Under the pieces are notes generated by a model that did no database searches, was not told the DNA's origin, and worked only from the letters and a program-made list of their open reading frames with translations. Made by a program: the position numbers and the translations under genes. A DNA stretch of 64,000 nucleotides from Coprinus comatus (lineage: Eukaryota > Basidiomycota > Agaricomycetes > Agaricales > Agaricaceae), in the NCBI GenBank assembly GCA_034638255.1, contig JAWPGT010000028.1, forward strand, positions 248,001-312,000, given 5' to 3'. Below are positions 35,218-48,000 of this stretch, in pieces (within the stretch, counting starts at the first letter, position 1; every line of letters starts with the position of its first letter).

Positions 35218-36117
35218 AGGACCCCCGAATATCCCTATAGAGGCTAGTTCTCCAATCCGGACAAATTTGAGGCAATCCGGCCGTATGCCGGAGGAAAATC
35301 CGGACAACCTTGGACCTTTTTACTGTGAGGCTAGATTTTCTTGTCGGACAAAAAGGGACTCTATGACGAGGCCGGATCCAGGTGATGGACCAGTTCACTG
35401 GAATCAGGCCTGCATCTTCTGACTTTTGTTCTTTTCAAAAGGGGCATTCATATAGGAAAGGGTAAGTTGGTTGTACCCCATCATACATATTGAAACTTGA
35501 GGCTGACTCGGACAATTGCTCTCATATTTTACAGTTCTATTTTGTTATGCTAAATTGACTGGAAAAGCGGCCCCACAATCTTGGGTTCCTAAGGGTGAAG
35601 GAGTCTTTCTTCCCTTTCAAAGATTGCTTTTCAAATGTACGAGCATCACCACGGACGCCATTTCATTGGGACAACTCTCGTTGCCCTCAACATCTCCCAT
35701 TTTGCCCTTTTGAAACCACATAACATGCTGACCGTACTTCATCGTCCACCAAGAGATGTTACTCCGATAGGATTTACTCTAGATGAGAGAGATTTTCACA
35801 CTTTCGTTGCCTTACGTGCAGGTGTAGTTGTGATAAATACTGCAGTTGGTGAATTAGGCTCGAAGAGGGTCTCCTAGTTACAGGATTGAATGTGCGGAGC
35901 ACGCTGCAGTAGCTAATAGAATTTTCTTTTAGTAACTACGATTTTTTGGAGAATTTTTTTTTACGATTTTTAGGAGTTTTTTTTTGAGATCCTATGGGTA
36001 GGCTAGAGGCGAATCCGGACAAAAATCTCCAAAATCAGGGATTTTCGGTCCAGACAAAAGAATCGAAAATCAGGGCATTTTGGAAAACTAGCCTCTATAG
36101 GGATATTCGGGGGTCCT
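35218..36117. mobile_element. Non-autonomous hAT-like DNA transposon, 0.9 kb
   Basis: The left end (from AGGACCCCCGAATATCCC) and the right end are perfect inverted copies over 32 bases (35218-35249 and 36086-36117). An imperfect extension reaches about 39 bases. Both ends are flanked by the same 8 bp, GTATGCAC, at 35210-35217 and 36118-36125. That is a target-site duplication matching the nTnnnnAn preference of hAT elements. ATCCGGACAA-type motifs recur just inside both ends, as subterminal transposase sites often do. No transposase ORF is present; the ORFs inside are short and random. The identical terminal repeats suggest fairly recent insertion. It lies between the two deacetylase paralogues. 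Confidence 0.82.
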
Positions 36118-36633
36118 GTATGCACCCAGGATGCGCCACAGGATATGTTTTGGAATTGTGCCTGGCTGGTCGGGAACATTCAAGTTGGCGAAACTAATAT
36201 AATATCATATGTACGATCAGTGTACGGTAGGATATCGGAATATCATTCATATCATCAAGAAACACAGGAATGATTATGAATACTGTGATAGCCACTAACA
36301 CTTGTCCTCTTTTTAGATATTCAAGTATCTACATAGAAATTGGAGGAACAGCGACATGTGAATGAAATTGAAAGATTTTATACTAAGTTGTTGTATTTAC
36401 GGTGTACTGAGTGTATGTATGGGATCGATATTTCTATTTCGAAAAAAGTCCACGAAAGCAATATAGTTTAGTCCATAACAACTCAAATTGAGGTGGTATT
36501 TGAAATGTCCAATCCACTAAGTAAGCAAGAAATGTCCGAAAATTCAAGTGAGATTACTTTGCCGAGCCAAGTGATGAATATTTGTTTTTTTTTCTCCAGA
36601 ATGTCCGCGAGCGTGAAAGTCACGAATAATTGC
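36118..36633. other. Intergenic, no gene recognised
   Basis: Spacer between the transposon and the 3' end of deacetylase copy 2. The plus ORF at 36493-36774 is a shadow of that gene's last exons. Confidence 0.45.
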
Positions 36634-37893
36634 TTAGCAATGCCAAGTATCCTAAGAGGGAGACAAAGCGCATTAGAATGTTATTTCGAAATTATAAAAG
36701 GGAGAAGAGAACAAGAAGGGAACTTACATCTGGTACTTCGGGAGTGCCAACTGAAAGGTAAGCAGGTTGGTTGAGACATTCAGCCAATGTAACGAGCCTA
36801 TATCCTGCGGCTTGAAGTTTCTGAATCATATAAGGGAGTACTTCGAATCTGTGAAATAAGAATTGAAAAAAAAAAAGTCAGAAGCCATGGAGAAGGCGAA
36901 GTTAAATTTATAACGTACACAGATGTAGAATGAACTTCATGAGCAAGAGAAAGGATAGAACTCGGGTGAGCAGAGACGAGTTGATCTGTAGCTGCCTTTT
37001 GCTCAGCGACAGTAGCTCCTACAGAATCTCCGGTACTAAACAAAAATTGTAAAATGATTCGTTAGTCTCACATTCACAAAAAATATATAGAAGAAAGATT
37101 AGATTATGGGAATGATGAATGTATGAACTCACGCAAAATCCCAGTTAGCCAAAGTCTGTCCACGAAGACCAGCAGCGTCTCTAACCATATCATTATATGA
37201 ACCATAAGGAGGTCTAGTGAAGGCAGGATATACACCAGCAATCTTAACCAAAGCTTGCTCAACACGCCACATCTCATCATGAATTTGATCCCAAGTGAGT
37301 GTGGCCAAGTCTGAATGAGACCATGTGTGAGATGCTATTTGATGTCCTTTGTTGAGAGCGTATTTGACACGTTTGGCGTTGGCTTCAGAGTAGATGCATT
37401 CGACTGTTTATTTAGTGAAGGGGTAGGAGTAAGAGCATGAATAAGAATTAACTCTTTTTCAGGAGAAGGGGTTATATAAACTTACAGTTATTGCCATCTG
37501 TAAAGGAGAAATAGAATTAGCTGATGGGTCAAGAAAGGTGAAACAGAACTATGAACTTACTGAAGAAGAAAGTACCCTTTGCACCGGCAGCAACTAATAG
37601 CTTGCTGACATCGTACCTATATTCAGTTAATAATGGAAGAGATAAGATGATATTATTCGTTCTCTTACAAGTACACCCATGGACCATCATCCTATATTCA
37701 AATAGTAGTCAATAGTGCGTTCAAAAGTATATGAAAAGGAATCCCAACGTACAAAGGTAAGGGCAGCGGTTCCCGGTACAACACAAGAAGTAACAACTTG
37801 AGCTGGAGCACGCTTCATAGGACCCGCAGAAACTCCAGGAACCAAGCTAACAGCGAGAGAAACGAGGACGAGTGAGACTTTGGAGAAAAGCAT
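36634..37893 (-). CDS. Polysaccharide (chitin) deacetylase, CE4, copy 2
   Basis: About eight exons from ATG 37893 to TAA 36634. A signal peptide (VSLVLVSLAVSLVPGVSA) precedes TSCVVPGTAALTF, then DDGPWVYL across an intron. NGNN (its own tiny exon), SHTWSH, RPPYGSYNDM, WDFATGD and LSLAHEV follow. The C-terminal part is VLPYMIQKLQAAGYRLVTLA then AECLNQPAYLSVG, with a last micro-exon coding DTWHC. All five CE4 motifs are present, although motif 5 has HE where copy 1 has HD. Exon borders at TF/DDGP, NGNN and the last exon coincide with copy 1, so the two are paralogues. In copy 2 the middle of the domain is one uninterrupted exon, whereas copy 1 is cut several times there. The expected substrate is chitin. 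Confidence 0.9.
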
Positions 37894-39316
37894 TTTTTGG
37901 TTTCTTGTTTTGGGAGTGTGGAAAGGGTTTTTTTAAAAAGAAAGTAGGAAAAAAGATCGACTAAGGCTGACTAAGGTCACAACGAAAACTCGGGAAGGGA
38001 AGAGGAGGAGCCTGAGGGGCTTGTAGAATAACGTCCCCTTTATAGATTTATTTTCGACATTGATATTTTCACCGGGCTAATCGTGGCTTGTGAGTTTTTC
38101 CTTTCAAAAGATTTTGAGGGGCGATCAAACGCATCCACACTACGTGATCGACCCGACTTACTGGGCATATCAAATTTTTTTCATATAATTGTCAATATGT
38201 GATTGATTGTAAAGATCCGATGTTGTCTCACACCTCTACTAAACATACCGTATGAGACCGACTATGTACAAAGGTTGAAAGCAATGTGGTAGTGACGGTC
38301 CCGAGAACAATCTCATCCTCCCTCCGAGTCATTCGGAAGATAATTGTTGAGTAGCAACGGAGAAGTAAGGCGTTCTATCCCCTCGATCACATGGTATTGC
38401 GGGTGTGCCGGTGTGTCCCTGTCCGCATCTCGTCCCGACCAGTAACAAGAAGCTTTCACAAGGCTTTCACATACCGTTCATATCAGGGGGCAGCCGCGTT
38501 AACAACTCCTTTAAAATCTAATTGATGACCCCATTGTCACAGAAAAAAAAGCTGTCGATGTCTTCAGCTCTTCATTATGATGGACATCAATGATGGATGA
38601 TATGTTGGGAGCTGGTCAGTAGCTAGTAGTGATATCGCGAGATGAGAAGTTTATAATAAACATTGTTGTACTGTATGTACCTTGGAATAAATGCCTAGAC
38701 TATGGTCTGTCTACCCACATTCCACTACTTCCGGACTACATTATTTGTCTGTCACCATACCGTCTGCGATGGAAAATTGATGGAAAATATCATACCAAAT
38801 AGTGATGGTCTTGAGCAACTAGTGTGTCAACTTCGAGATACTAACAAGAGGAAGCGGTCTACTATAGTATCTAGAGTAGAACCTTCTGGAAAACGCAACA
38901 AAAAAACTGCAAGAGATTATGTGAATAATGCTATGGTACTATGCACTTTATTCCGACTTTGTTGGTCAATCTCGATATAAGTGATGAATGATTTGATGAA
39001 TTGACGGCCGTATGATGGCCAGAAGAAAGGTTTGATGTGACCGGATACCAATCAATTTTATTTTAGACTAAACTAAATAAGACAGGTGCTGCCAAAGGAG
39101 TTGGCGAAGCGAATTGTTACACCTGATTCGTATATTTTTGAATCAACGTACATATGACAACGGTTATAAATATTAAGACGGCAAACTGTCACCGGAAATA
39201 TATACATATATTATTATATGCCCAAGTCCCAATCGATACCGAATATATTCGAGAGTTATCCGAGAGTTACTGACCAAGACAGACAGAAAATTTCTCAACG
39301 GTTAACATGTGTCGAA
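37894..39316. other. Intergenic, no gene recognised
   Basis: About 1.4 kb. A CTATAAA on the minus strand near 38045 may serve deacetylase copy 2. The 92-codon plus ORF at 38702-38980 has no family match and is not supported. Confidence 0.45.
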
Positions 39317-40647
39317 TCACCATGACGGCCCAACCCCTTTCAGAATTTCAAACACCATATCCTGGCGCTCTCTAAACGCGCTTAACCTAGTCATACCCAT
39401 TGCCAGTGCTCCGATCTCATTGGCAAAATTCACTGCTCTACCTTCTATACTTCTTTGCTCCGCATGATCATCATCATTTGATCTTAAATCATACCCAACA
39501 CCCTTTAACAACACTTTCTTCACTCTTTCCATCTTAGTTTCTATAGGTACTTCTTCCCCTCTCCGAAGAGCATTTACTGCCTCGTTATCATCACTCTCTG
39601 CCATTCCATGAGCATCCTTCCCAATTCCTATTAATCCAGTCATCAATGAGCGTAATTCAGGAGGACATTGTTCTAATGTAAGAGGAGTACCGAGAACCCC
39701 TCGAATAGTATTGGTTGAGAGATCTACTGAAGTCGTAGCCACAGAAAGAATAGCAAGAGAAACGGATGCAAAGTATGCTCGAGGAGGATCAGTCTTTAAT
39801 AACATTTTCAAAGATGGATTTTGTTCAATCGCATCTCCCAACGCGGCATATAGTGTTTCTCGTATAAATTCGATAGCAGGCGAGTTTGGTGTGAATATTG
39901 TTGGTGATGGCGTACGAGTTGGGTAACTCTTATAGGAGGATGAAGAAGTTACTGATAAGGAAGAACCAGGTCGAGGAGGTAATTTAGGTGGTGTACTATA
40001 TTTTGGAGAAGGTGGGTTCAATGAAGTTGGTGATGTCGGCTCATAAACAGGAGGTGGTACAAATGAAGTCCGTGATCCACTGCTAGTACCCGCGTCCAGA
40101 GCAGCTTGTATATCTGAAGCATAACGATCTTGAAATGACCTTCGTTGGCTAATTTCCAAAGCTACGGCACGGAGATCTGCCGCAATACCAGACAAACTTG
40201 GAACGGGGTGAGTGAGGGGTGGTAATCCACAGATAATGCGTGCTAGGTCATGTTGATGTTCCGGAGTAAGAGATTGAATAGACGGAACAGTTTGTGCCCA
40301 GACTCGGAGAAAAGAAACGAAAGTAGGCGGACAATTGTCTATCGACAATTCAAGGTGTTGCGTGCCTCCGTTGCTTAAAGATTTCACTGATCGTGGAAGT
40401 GGGACTGAAGGTGGGTTGGTTGTAGATCGAAGTGCAGCGAAATAGAGGCACAAAGCAGGTCCTGTATCAAAGAGTTTGATCCCAAGCGCCAACTGTAAGA
40501 CGCTTTGCATTACTCACCTGAGATCATCAAGTCTCCTTCGGCTCTACTGAGGACATCAGCATCAATCAACCGCTCAAGCTTAGCCTGAGTCAAAGATGAT
40601 TTGAGATAACTGTGAAAAGCGTCTTGAATGAGGGATTCAGAGAGCAT
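39317..40647 (-). CDS. Hypothetical basidiomycete protein
   Basis: Two exons (40518-40647 and 39317-40461) joined by a 56-nt intron give 424 residues. The N-terminal 150 residues look helical (IQDAFHSYLKSSLTQAKLER, PPTFVSFLRVWAQ). A Pro/Ser/Thr-rich linker follows (about residues 160-220, including PPSPKYSTPPKLPPRPGSS, an SH3-ligand-like PPKLPPRP). The C-terminal 200 residues are again helical (FIRETLYAALGDAIEQ, ARAYFASVSLAILSVA-like). I do not recognise a domain. The layout, a helical module, a proline-rich linker and a second helical module, suggests an adaptor-like cytosolic protein. The acceptor GATACAG is chosen because the nearer one leads to a stop. Confidence 0.75.
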
Positions 40648-41635
40648 TGGAATTTGGAGGTGTACTGGGGCGATGAAGTCATAACCACAACTTATATGCC
40701 CGTGATTCTTTCTGTGGCTGTAACATCACACAGCATTTATTTTCTTTCCGCAGCGATGTGTCTAATTTGCTTCACATTGTGAGTGGGAATAACTTACACT
40801 GTTGAAGAACATAAATATTGAGCTCAGAAGCGTAGAATGAACCTTAACACTGACATGAGCCTTAATTGCAGGTGTTAAACCCAATCCTCGATCAAGGCAG
40901 GATCAAGCAGAGATCCATCAGTCTCACGTGACAACCCACCAAAGGCACACCAGGCCACACTCACACACGACGTTTAGAATAATACAAAATCAACTTCTTT
41001 ACTCGTTATAAATATGTAAGCGAGCGAATCACATTTCACCCTTACTACCGTTATCTAGAATTCTACCCAGTGTACCGAAAAAAGTTCATAGATACAACTT
41101 TAGAATCACATTATGATACTTACGTTATCATCTTTAAGAAATTACCCATGGCCATGACCACATCTGGATTCTGAACCGCAAAAAAGATAAAATTGAAAAA
41201 AAAAATAACTAATGATACAGCTAGCTATATGACGCACCCCATCCCAAAACACAACAACAAAAAGTAAAAATGGGGAATGAGAAAAAACCAAACTACGATT
41301 TACGGAATATATATATAAAAGAGGGGGTGTGCGTGGGCGTGTGTGTATAGAAAAAAAAATGGGAGAGGGGGAAAAAGAATGGAAGGAGAGAGAGGAAAAA
41401 ATGAGTGTAGAAAGGTCTGTAAGTATGCATTGTATGTCTGTATGATGGATGTAATAGGAATGTGTGTTGTGTGCATGAGTGTATGTGCGTGCGTTTATAT
41501 GGTGGGAGGATGTGGGGTACTAAAAATGCTACTTCTAAATTAAAATTAAAAAGCAAGCGGGTGAAAGCAAGTGGGCAAAAGCGAGCGAAATTGAAGGATG
41601 ATTTCCAAATCCAATCCGAATTCGAAAAAAAGAAA
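40648..41635. other. Intergenic between two minus-strand genes
   Basis: This holds the promoter of the hypothetical gene and the 3' region of Lon. A strongly purine-rich, then GT-rich tract (about 41320-41520) lies just past the Lon stop. It gives artificial long ORFs on both strands but no gene. Confidence 0.5.
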
Positions 41636-44600
41636 TCATTGAGCAACAACCCACCTCTCATCCCAAACTTTCCTCAACTTCTCATCCTTTCCAAACACCT
41701 CTTCCAAAACCTCTCTTACATTCTCCACATAAACAAACTTAATCCCCTCCTTCACACTGTCGGGTACATTCTCATCGATATCAGCTTTATTCCCCATAGG
41801 TGCGATTATAGTTTTAATACCGGCTCGATGAGCAGCCAATATCTTTTCTTTCAATCCTCCAACGGGAAGTACTTGCCCCACTAACGATATTTCTCCTGTC
41901 ATCGCTACAAAAAAAAGTTAGCATCGTATAAATAAGGAAAACGAAACAAAAAACGCACCAATATCAGGATTAACTCTAACGCCCGTAAACAAACTAACAA
42001 AAGCACTCAGAAGTGCAGTTCCAGCACTAGGTCCTTCCTTTCCAATACTACCTTCCGGCATATGAACATGAACATCCTTATCCTCCAAAAACCTTTCATT
42101 CTTTCCTTCTGTAATTCCCAGTTCCCAAGCATTCGCCTTAACCCAACTTAATCCCAAATGCGCACTCTCCCTAATAACTTCACCAAGTTTTCCAGTCAAT
42201 TGTAATCCACCTTTACCAGGCATTGAAATAGCTTCAACAGGCATGACAGCTCCTGAACCATTACCCAAATATCCTAAACCTGTCGAAACTCCGGCTGGAG
42301 GCGCAGTCGCGTACATTCTATCTTTTTGATAAATTTGAGGACCGACATATTCTTTTAGGTTTTCAGAAGTGATTCTAACGTGTACTGATTCCGGAATGTC
42401 CATTGGTTTACGTTCAAGTGTTGTCACTACTTTTTTATCTTTATGAGATGCTGGTTCCATTGAAGGTTCATTAGGTAAAGGCTCTTGAGAATCGATAACT
42501 TTGGAATTTGGTTCGTTGACGAGAGTTTCAGTAGATGAAATGGATGAGGTGTCGTCTTTGATAGTTTCTTCTTCTTTAGGTTCTGGGAAAGTTTCTTCAC
42601 CAAGATCTTCAACTAATCTCAAAGCTGCTTTACGATAGATCTTAGGACGAAGTATCAATTAATTAGTGAAGGATATAGAAAAGGTTATCACTTTACGCAC
42701 CTTGTCAATATGCTTCTTCAAGTTCCTAACACCACTCTCACGGCAATAATACTTGATCAACATATCAATAGCCTTATCATCAATCTCAACGTCCGCGTTG
42801 TTCAAACCAGATGCCTCTTTAGCTTGAGGACCAAGATACTTCGACGCAATAGCAGCCTTCTCTTCCGTAACGTATCCAGAGACCTCAAGGACCTCCATAC
42901 GATCAAGAAGAGGAGCAGGAATCGTTTCAAGAGTATTTGCAGTACAAACAAATAATACTCGCGAAAGATCAACGGGTACATCCATGCTAGAAATCCCAAG
43001 TGTCAATATGTGAAGTAGTTAAGATGACGAGATTGTAAAAAGGACTTACTAATGATCAAGGAAACCATTATTTTGTTCCGGGTCCAACATCTCCAATAGG
43101 GCACTAGCAGGATCACCATTATGGCCGCGTCCAATTTTATCGACCTCATCAATCAAAACGAGAGGGTTCTCCGTTCCGACGCGTTTAAGAGCTTGAATAA
43201 TCTTGCCAGGTAAAGCGCTGTCACGTACATTAGCGAAATGTTCCACACTTTCACGAAGCATGAAAACACATACCCAACGTAAGTCCGCCTATGACCCTTA
43301 ATCTCCGCCACGTCTGTCAAGCCACCAACACTGAACCTAAAGAACTGCCTTCCAAGCGCCCTTGAAATACTCTTCCCTATACTCGTCTTACCGACACCAG
43401 GAGGTCCCACAAGACAAATAATCTTTCCTTGCACAGTACCTCTTAACTTTCCAACAGCCAAAAACTCCAGAATTCTTGATTTGACATCAACCAATCCGTA
43501 ATGGTCTTCATCCAACACCTTCTTCGCATGTGTAAGCGAGTAATTCTCGGGTGTATGTTGGCCCCACGGAATTTGCGTCAACCAATCCAAATAATTCCTC
43601 GTCACATTTGCTTCGCTAGCCGCCGGCTCTAAACCCTGCAACTTTGCCAATTCTTCATCGAAGACCTTCCGTACGGCTTCGGGCATCTTGAGATCCTTAG
43701 CGCGTTCTCTAAACTTCTCTATCAGCTTGTCCTTTCCATCACTCTCCATCCCAAGTTCCTTCTTGATACCCTTGAGCTGTTCCATTAAATAATACTCCCT
43801 CTGGCGTTTTGCAATCTTGCTGTCGACGTCGCGTGCCAATTTGGATTGAAGTTGAGCGTTGATAAGCTCTTTCTTGAGTACCAAAAGTGCCTTTCGTAAA
43901 CGATCATCGACAACCAAACTTTCCAGCACGTCCTGAAGTTCCTGGACATCACCGGTGGAAACCGCGGCAGCAAAGTCGGCAAGCTTGTCGGGCTCGTCAA
44001 AGACATTGGAAGCAACCTGGTTAATAGAAAAGTTGGTAATCTGATCACGGAATAAGGGGTTTAATTGTGCAATATCCTTGAAAACAGAGACAATTTCAGA
44101 CATAAAAGCACGAATGTACTGATCATCCTTGTTGTATGGCTGAGTCTGTAGATTTTCGACATTGACAATAGAAACCGCATGATTATGTAGGAAAGACGTT
44201 TGCAGAGTTCCAGTCTCCAAGTCCGGGGATGGAGGTGGTGTGGGTAAACCGGAAACCGAACCTCCAGCCTTGACCAAGTCGGTGATTTTAATCCTTCGAT
44301 GGGGGTAAAGCACTGCTGTGAGTCCTTCTTCCTTGTCCTCTCCTTCGCGAGAGGCAGCAGCAAAGACGCTAGTAATCTGAGCAAAGACACCGACCGAGTG
44401 AACCGAGTTAATATCCGTGATGACATCGCTGTCAGTGTTTTCGTCTTTGAGGAGGAAAGCGCCGAGGTACGGCTGACCGCGTTTCATCATGTCCTTAATG
44501 GCTGCGACCACAGAAGGGTCGCGTACGACAACAGCCTTATAGAAACCAGGAAAAAGAGGGCGACGAGCTATAGGTAAGGCCAGGACTTGTGGGTATATTT

Positions 44601-44949
44601 CAGGTATGGATTGTTTGGCGATAGACCCGGGGTTGGATGGAGGGGGAGGAGAGTCAGCAGGAGGTGATTGCGGTGAGGAATCTTGGGGTTGGGATTTGGA
44701 CGGAGACGACGACGAGGGGGACTCGTCCTTTGGATCGTGATCCTCATCCTGCTTGGGTTGCTCGTCGTCGGGGGTTTCCTCCGGGTTTTCCTCTGGATTT
44801 TTGGGATTCACCCAGCGAGGAGCCAGCAACGCGTGTCTATGGGATATAAGCCGTATTGGAGTCGAGTATAATGGCCTACGCTGCAGTGGCCGAGCGCTGC
44901 GGAGGAGGTGACTGAGGAACCCCATGGTGGCCAGGAGAGCACAAAACAA
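41636..44949 (-). CDS. PIM1: Mitochondrial Lon protease
   Basis: Five exons (43274-44949, 43050-43217, 42701-42986, 41959-42640, 41636-41904) join exactly to 1026 residues. A basic N-terminal targeting sequence ([15 protein letters not shown]) and a charged low-complexity stretch precede the Lon substrate-binding domain ([18 protein letters not shown]). The AAA+ module has Walker A GPPGVGKT, Walker [10 protein letters not shown] and a sensor region ([15 protein letters not shown]). An acidic insert follows, then the protease domain with catalytic Ser in GPSAGTAL and Lys in PVGGLKEK. It forms a matrix ATP-dependent hexamer that degrades misfolded and oxidised proteins and maintains mtDNA. A second in-frame Met (44925) opens the more typical presequence [13 protein letters not shown] and may be the real start. 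Confidence 0.96.
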
Positions 44950-45905
44950 CTACCAATGACGATACCACTGCCCTTATGTAATCAATACCACCACGTGATT
45001 TGAGCACCAAAATTTTAACCGGCTTACATATATCGGACTTACATATCATACTTTGTATGTATACTATGTCCGGAGTATTGTTAACCACATATACTGTATG
45101 AAAACATTATTTCAATTATATACTTTCTTCCTCAAGCCTGTCTCATAATCTCATGCATGTTGATTGGTATATTAGTGAGACCAAAGAAACAAGGAACTTA
45201 AAACTTAAAACTTGAAAAGACATCCTTCTTTCGTAAGTCACTGCAAGGATTAAGCCAATGTTGGCAGTTAAATGTGATGTATGCCTATTTCACTAACTGT
45301 GTACATAACATTTTAACAATAAAATCAATGATATACGTTAGTTGAGAGACTGTGACTGAAAACCCGACTTGAAGAAACTGTACGTCAATAAATTATTTAA
45401 GAGTTTGACACTGGGAAACAAACCTTCAGCAGGAAATTCCAGCGCAAGGAAATGGGATGTCCTGTTAGAGCTATGCTTAAAGCCCGGGCTTCCCATCGAT
45501 GAGGTCAGGGTCTAGAAGGGACTCTCTTTATTGCATAGTCGGAGATACACTAATAGCAGAAGTGAATATATAAGAGAGGTTTAACTTGCGTTAAGTGTCA
45601 ATGAATAACTCACCCTTTCTAGACCATTTCGCTACCATAATTCCGTAAAATCCGATACTTAGGGAAGTTGAGAGATGTAATCATGCGAGATTTCTGGAGA
45701 AGTGTTCTTGCCGTCATTGTCATCGACAACAACAAAAGAGATGAGAGAATTATGAGAACTACTACTCAAACTAGCACTCTTTATAGAAAACAGGTCACTC
45801 TATTACTACTATCTAGCATGTGTCCAAAACACACTTCAACTTTTTTTTCTCCGCTGTGCATGGTAACTCGCCTACTCCATGGAGTAAAAGGCACAAAAGT
45901 TTCAT
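44950..45905. other. Intergenic, no gene recognised
   Basis: Upstream region of the Lon gene. No coding series is visible. Confidence 0.45.
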
Positions 45906-46250
45906 TTGAATCGAATCATCTCCGATGAACTCTCCTACGTCGTAGCGCGTTTGATAACTCCTTTGACCTATTCTATGTGCGATGCATCTTCTCCATCACC
46001 AACCTCCTGGATATTCAATCTCAAGTCCAAGTCCAAACGCCACAAAAGTGACGAGAAAGCAACAATGGAAGTCAACGTGCATCTCATTAACACCATATTC
46101 AAATGCTGTCACAAGTCTTGCCGAGGAACCCTAAAACGTGAAAAACTCAGAACGTTTTCAAGGACATTCAATATACAGGACCGTCCTAATTACTATTTAT
46201 GCTTAGGTTCAGATGATCTGCGATTTTGTTACTATATTCCCATTTGGTGA
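45906..46250 (+). CDS. Hypothetical small ORF
   Basis: 114 codons. After a doubtful start the frame reads SSPSPTSWIFNLKSKSKRHK, then helix-like TMEVNVHLINTIFKCCHKSC and a Tyr/Phe-rich end (NYYLCLGSDDLRFCYYIPIW). Four Cys cluster in the second half. Composition is more protein-like than neighbouring ORFs, but there is no homologue I know and no promoter evidence. Confidence 0.25.
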   Translation: MNRIISDELSYVVARLITPLTYSMCDASSPSPTSWIFNLKSKSKRHKSDEKATMEVNVHLINTIFKCCHKSCRGTLKREKLRTFSRTFNIQDRPNYYLCLGSDDLRFCYYIPIW

Positions 46251-47484
46251 TCTTCGAATCGTTCCCCTTCACAACCCTTCACGTTGTGTGTACGTATGTA
46301 ATAAATTGAAAAAAAAAATTATAACATAAAAATTTGTGTTGTCTTGTGTGTCGATTAATTAGTTCATGATATATGTGAATTTCCAGTTCTTGTTCTCTAT
46401 GAGCATGTATACAATCATGTGCTGATTTACATGGACTCGATTTTTGGGCATCATCAAAATGAGTAGGAAGCATTCAAACAAATAGAATGTGTTATTTACT
46501 CTCCAAAATTGACACCACAATGCCAAAACAACGTTTAAGAGGAAGCTTGCATTGTCTATTAGAATAAAGTTGAAATTCAGAAATTAGAACACCGCAGCAA
46601 TTATGAGCGTCATATTGGAGTCGAGACTCTCAGAAATCCACCCTTCGCCGTACAAATCATAGGCATGAAATGTTTCGCTTGTTAATATAAGTTTATAAAG
46701 GAGTGGGTGTACTGCAACATAAGCCGTGAATCGTCACTCTTCCGAATCGGAAATAATTTAAAATTGAAAAGCGCAGTGTGATGGTAGCCATTGAACACTA
46801 ACGACTTCGAGTAATACCAAAATGGGGTGTATTTAGTACAGTCATCGAAAAAATACTGTTCTGTACCCTTACACCGTTCAAGTGATTGTGACAAATTTCA
46901 GAATTGCGTATGTTATCTACTACCTCAGTACCAGGTTCCTGTTCCTCGGTTGTACCCTGGAAACCTACGTCAGGATCGAAACATTCGAGCCCCATGTCGG
47001 ATAAGCAAATAAGGGTATGTAGATACTAACTCCGACTCTGATCATTTACAGAAGCAAGACAGGCCTGGAGATCTTTTTTGAAAGGGTCCTCGTGCATGGC
47101 CAGTCACAGATTCGTATAGTAAGTAAGGTTTACACATGCTTTGGACATGAATCTATGTGTCATTGGAATAACCACTGGTTTTCCTGAACCTTTTGAATTA
47201 GTCCAAAAAGAGAGCGACTGACGCCATATTAGCTTTAGGTGGGTTAGGGGTTTCTACTTCGGGACATATTATCATTTTTTGACCTGAAATTACGAGAAAT
47301 TACGAGACAGTATGACATGTGCAATACACGAGTTATCTATGATCCCATGTTCACGCTGCTGAACTCATTAGTTGCCGAGTTATTGTTTGTTTATGAGTCC
47401 TTTGAGAACGGATTAGAACTTGTTTATGGTTCAATTAATCCCACCCATCTTGACAACCCAAATAATAAATTGTCAAGGGGAACG

Positions 47485-48000
47485 GGCCAGGAGATTAATT
47501 ATTTTAGCTACCATTGTTCTGCTATACGTTAAGTATCACGCTTAAGTTGGTATACTCGGATATGTGTTCTGCGGTCTTTCGGAAGATTCCGATGAACTTC
47601 CTCTCCAACTCAAGAGAACCTATCCCATCAGTGTAGGAGTAGCGAGAGCATATACAATGAGTTCTGCGGCATTATCGTACAGGCTTGGGTCACATGAAGA
47701 TTATTGGAGTATTGGTCGAAATTTTGCTACCGCTGGTGGTCGCGGTGGCGGGTGGTCTTTTAGCTTAGGCCTTAGACTATAATTTGTGCGTTGTAGACTT
47801 AACACATTGTCGCTGGAAACTAGAGTCTCTATTTAATATTAGCGTGGAGGAGTTGAGAATGGTCCGTGAACTATTGTGTCTCGACGCGCGCCAGGGCCGG
47901 TTCAGATGCACCCTCATACCCACCACTGTCACTGCATATCCTCCCACAAAAAAATTACGTTCAATGGCCGTAAACATACTACCCACATAAACTAGCCTTA
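47485..48000 (+). repeat. Dispersed repeat, copy A
   Basis: Two blocks of this stretch reappear in the same order and orientation at 51478-51800. The first is around TTTTAGCTACCATTGTTCTG (47500-47535). The second is around CTCATACCCACCACTGTCAC and TCCTCCCACAAAAAA (47915-47975). The similarity is clear by eye but diverged, and the distance between blocks differs (about 430 against 240 bases). It looks like an old dispersed or tandemly moved element rather than a gene. Confidence 0.5.

Noticed and set aside
35635..35877. 80-codon ORF inside the hAT-like element
   Set aside because: No transposase motif, short and isolated; not evidence that the element is autonomous.
41293..41661. Long ORFs on both strands downstream of Lon
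   Set aside because: They come from a purine-rich and GT-rich tract; composition is simple-sequence, not protein-like.
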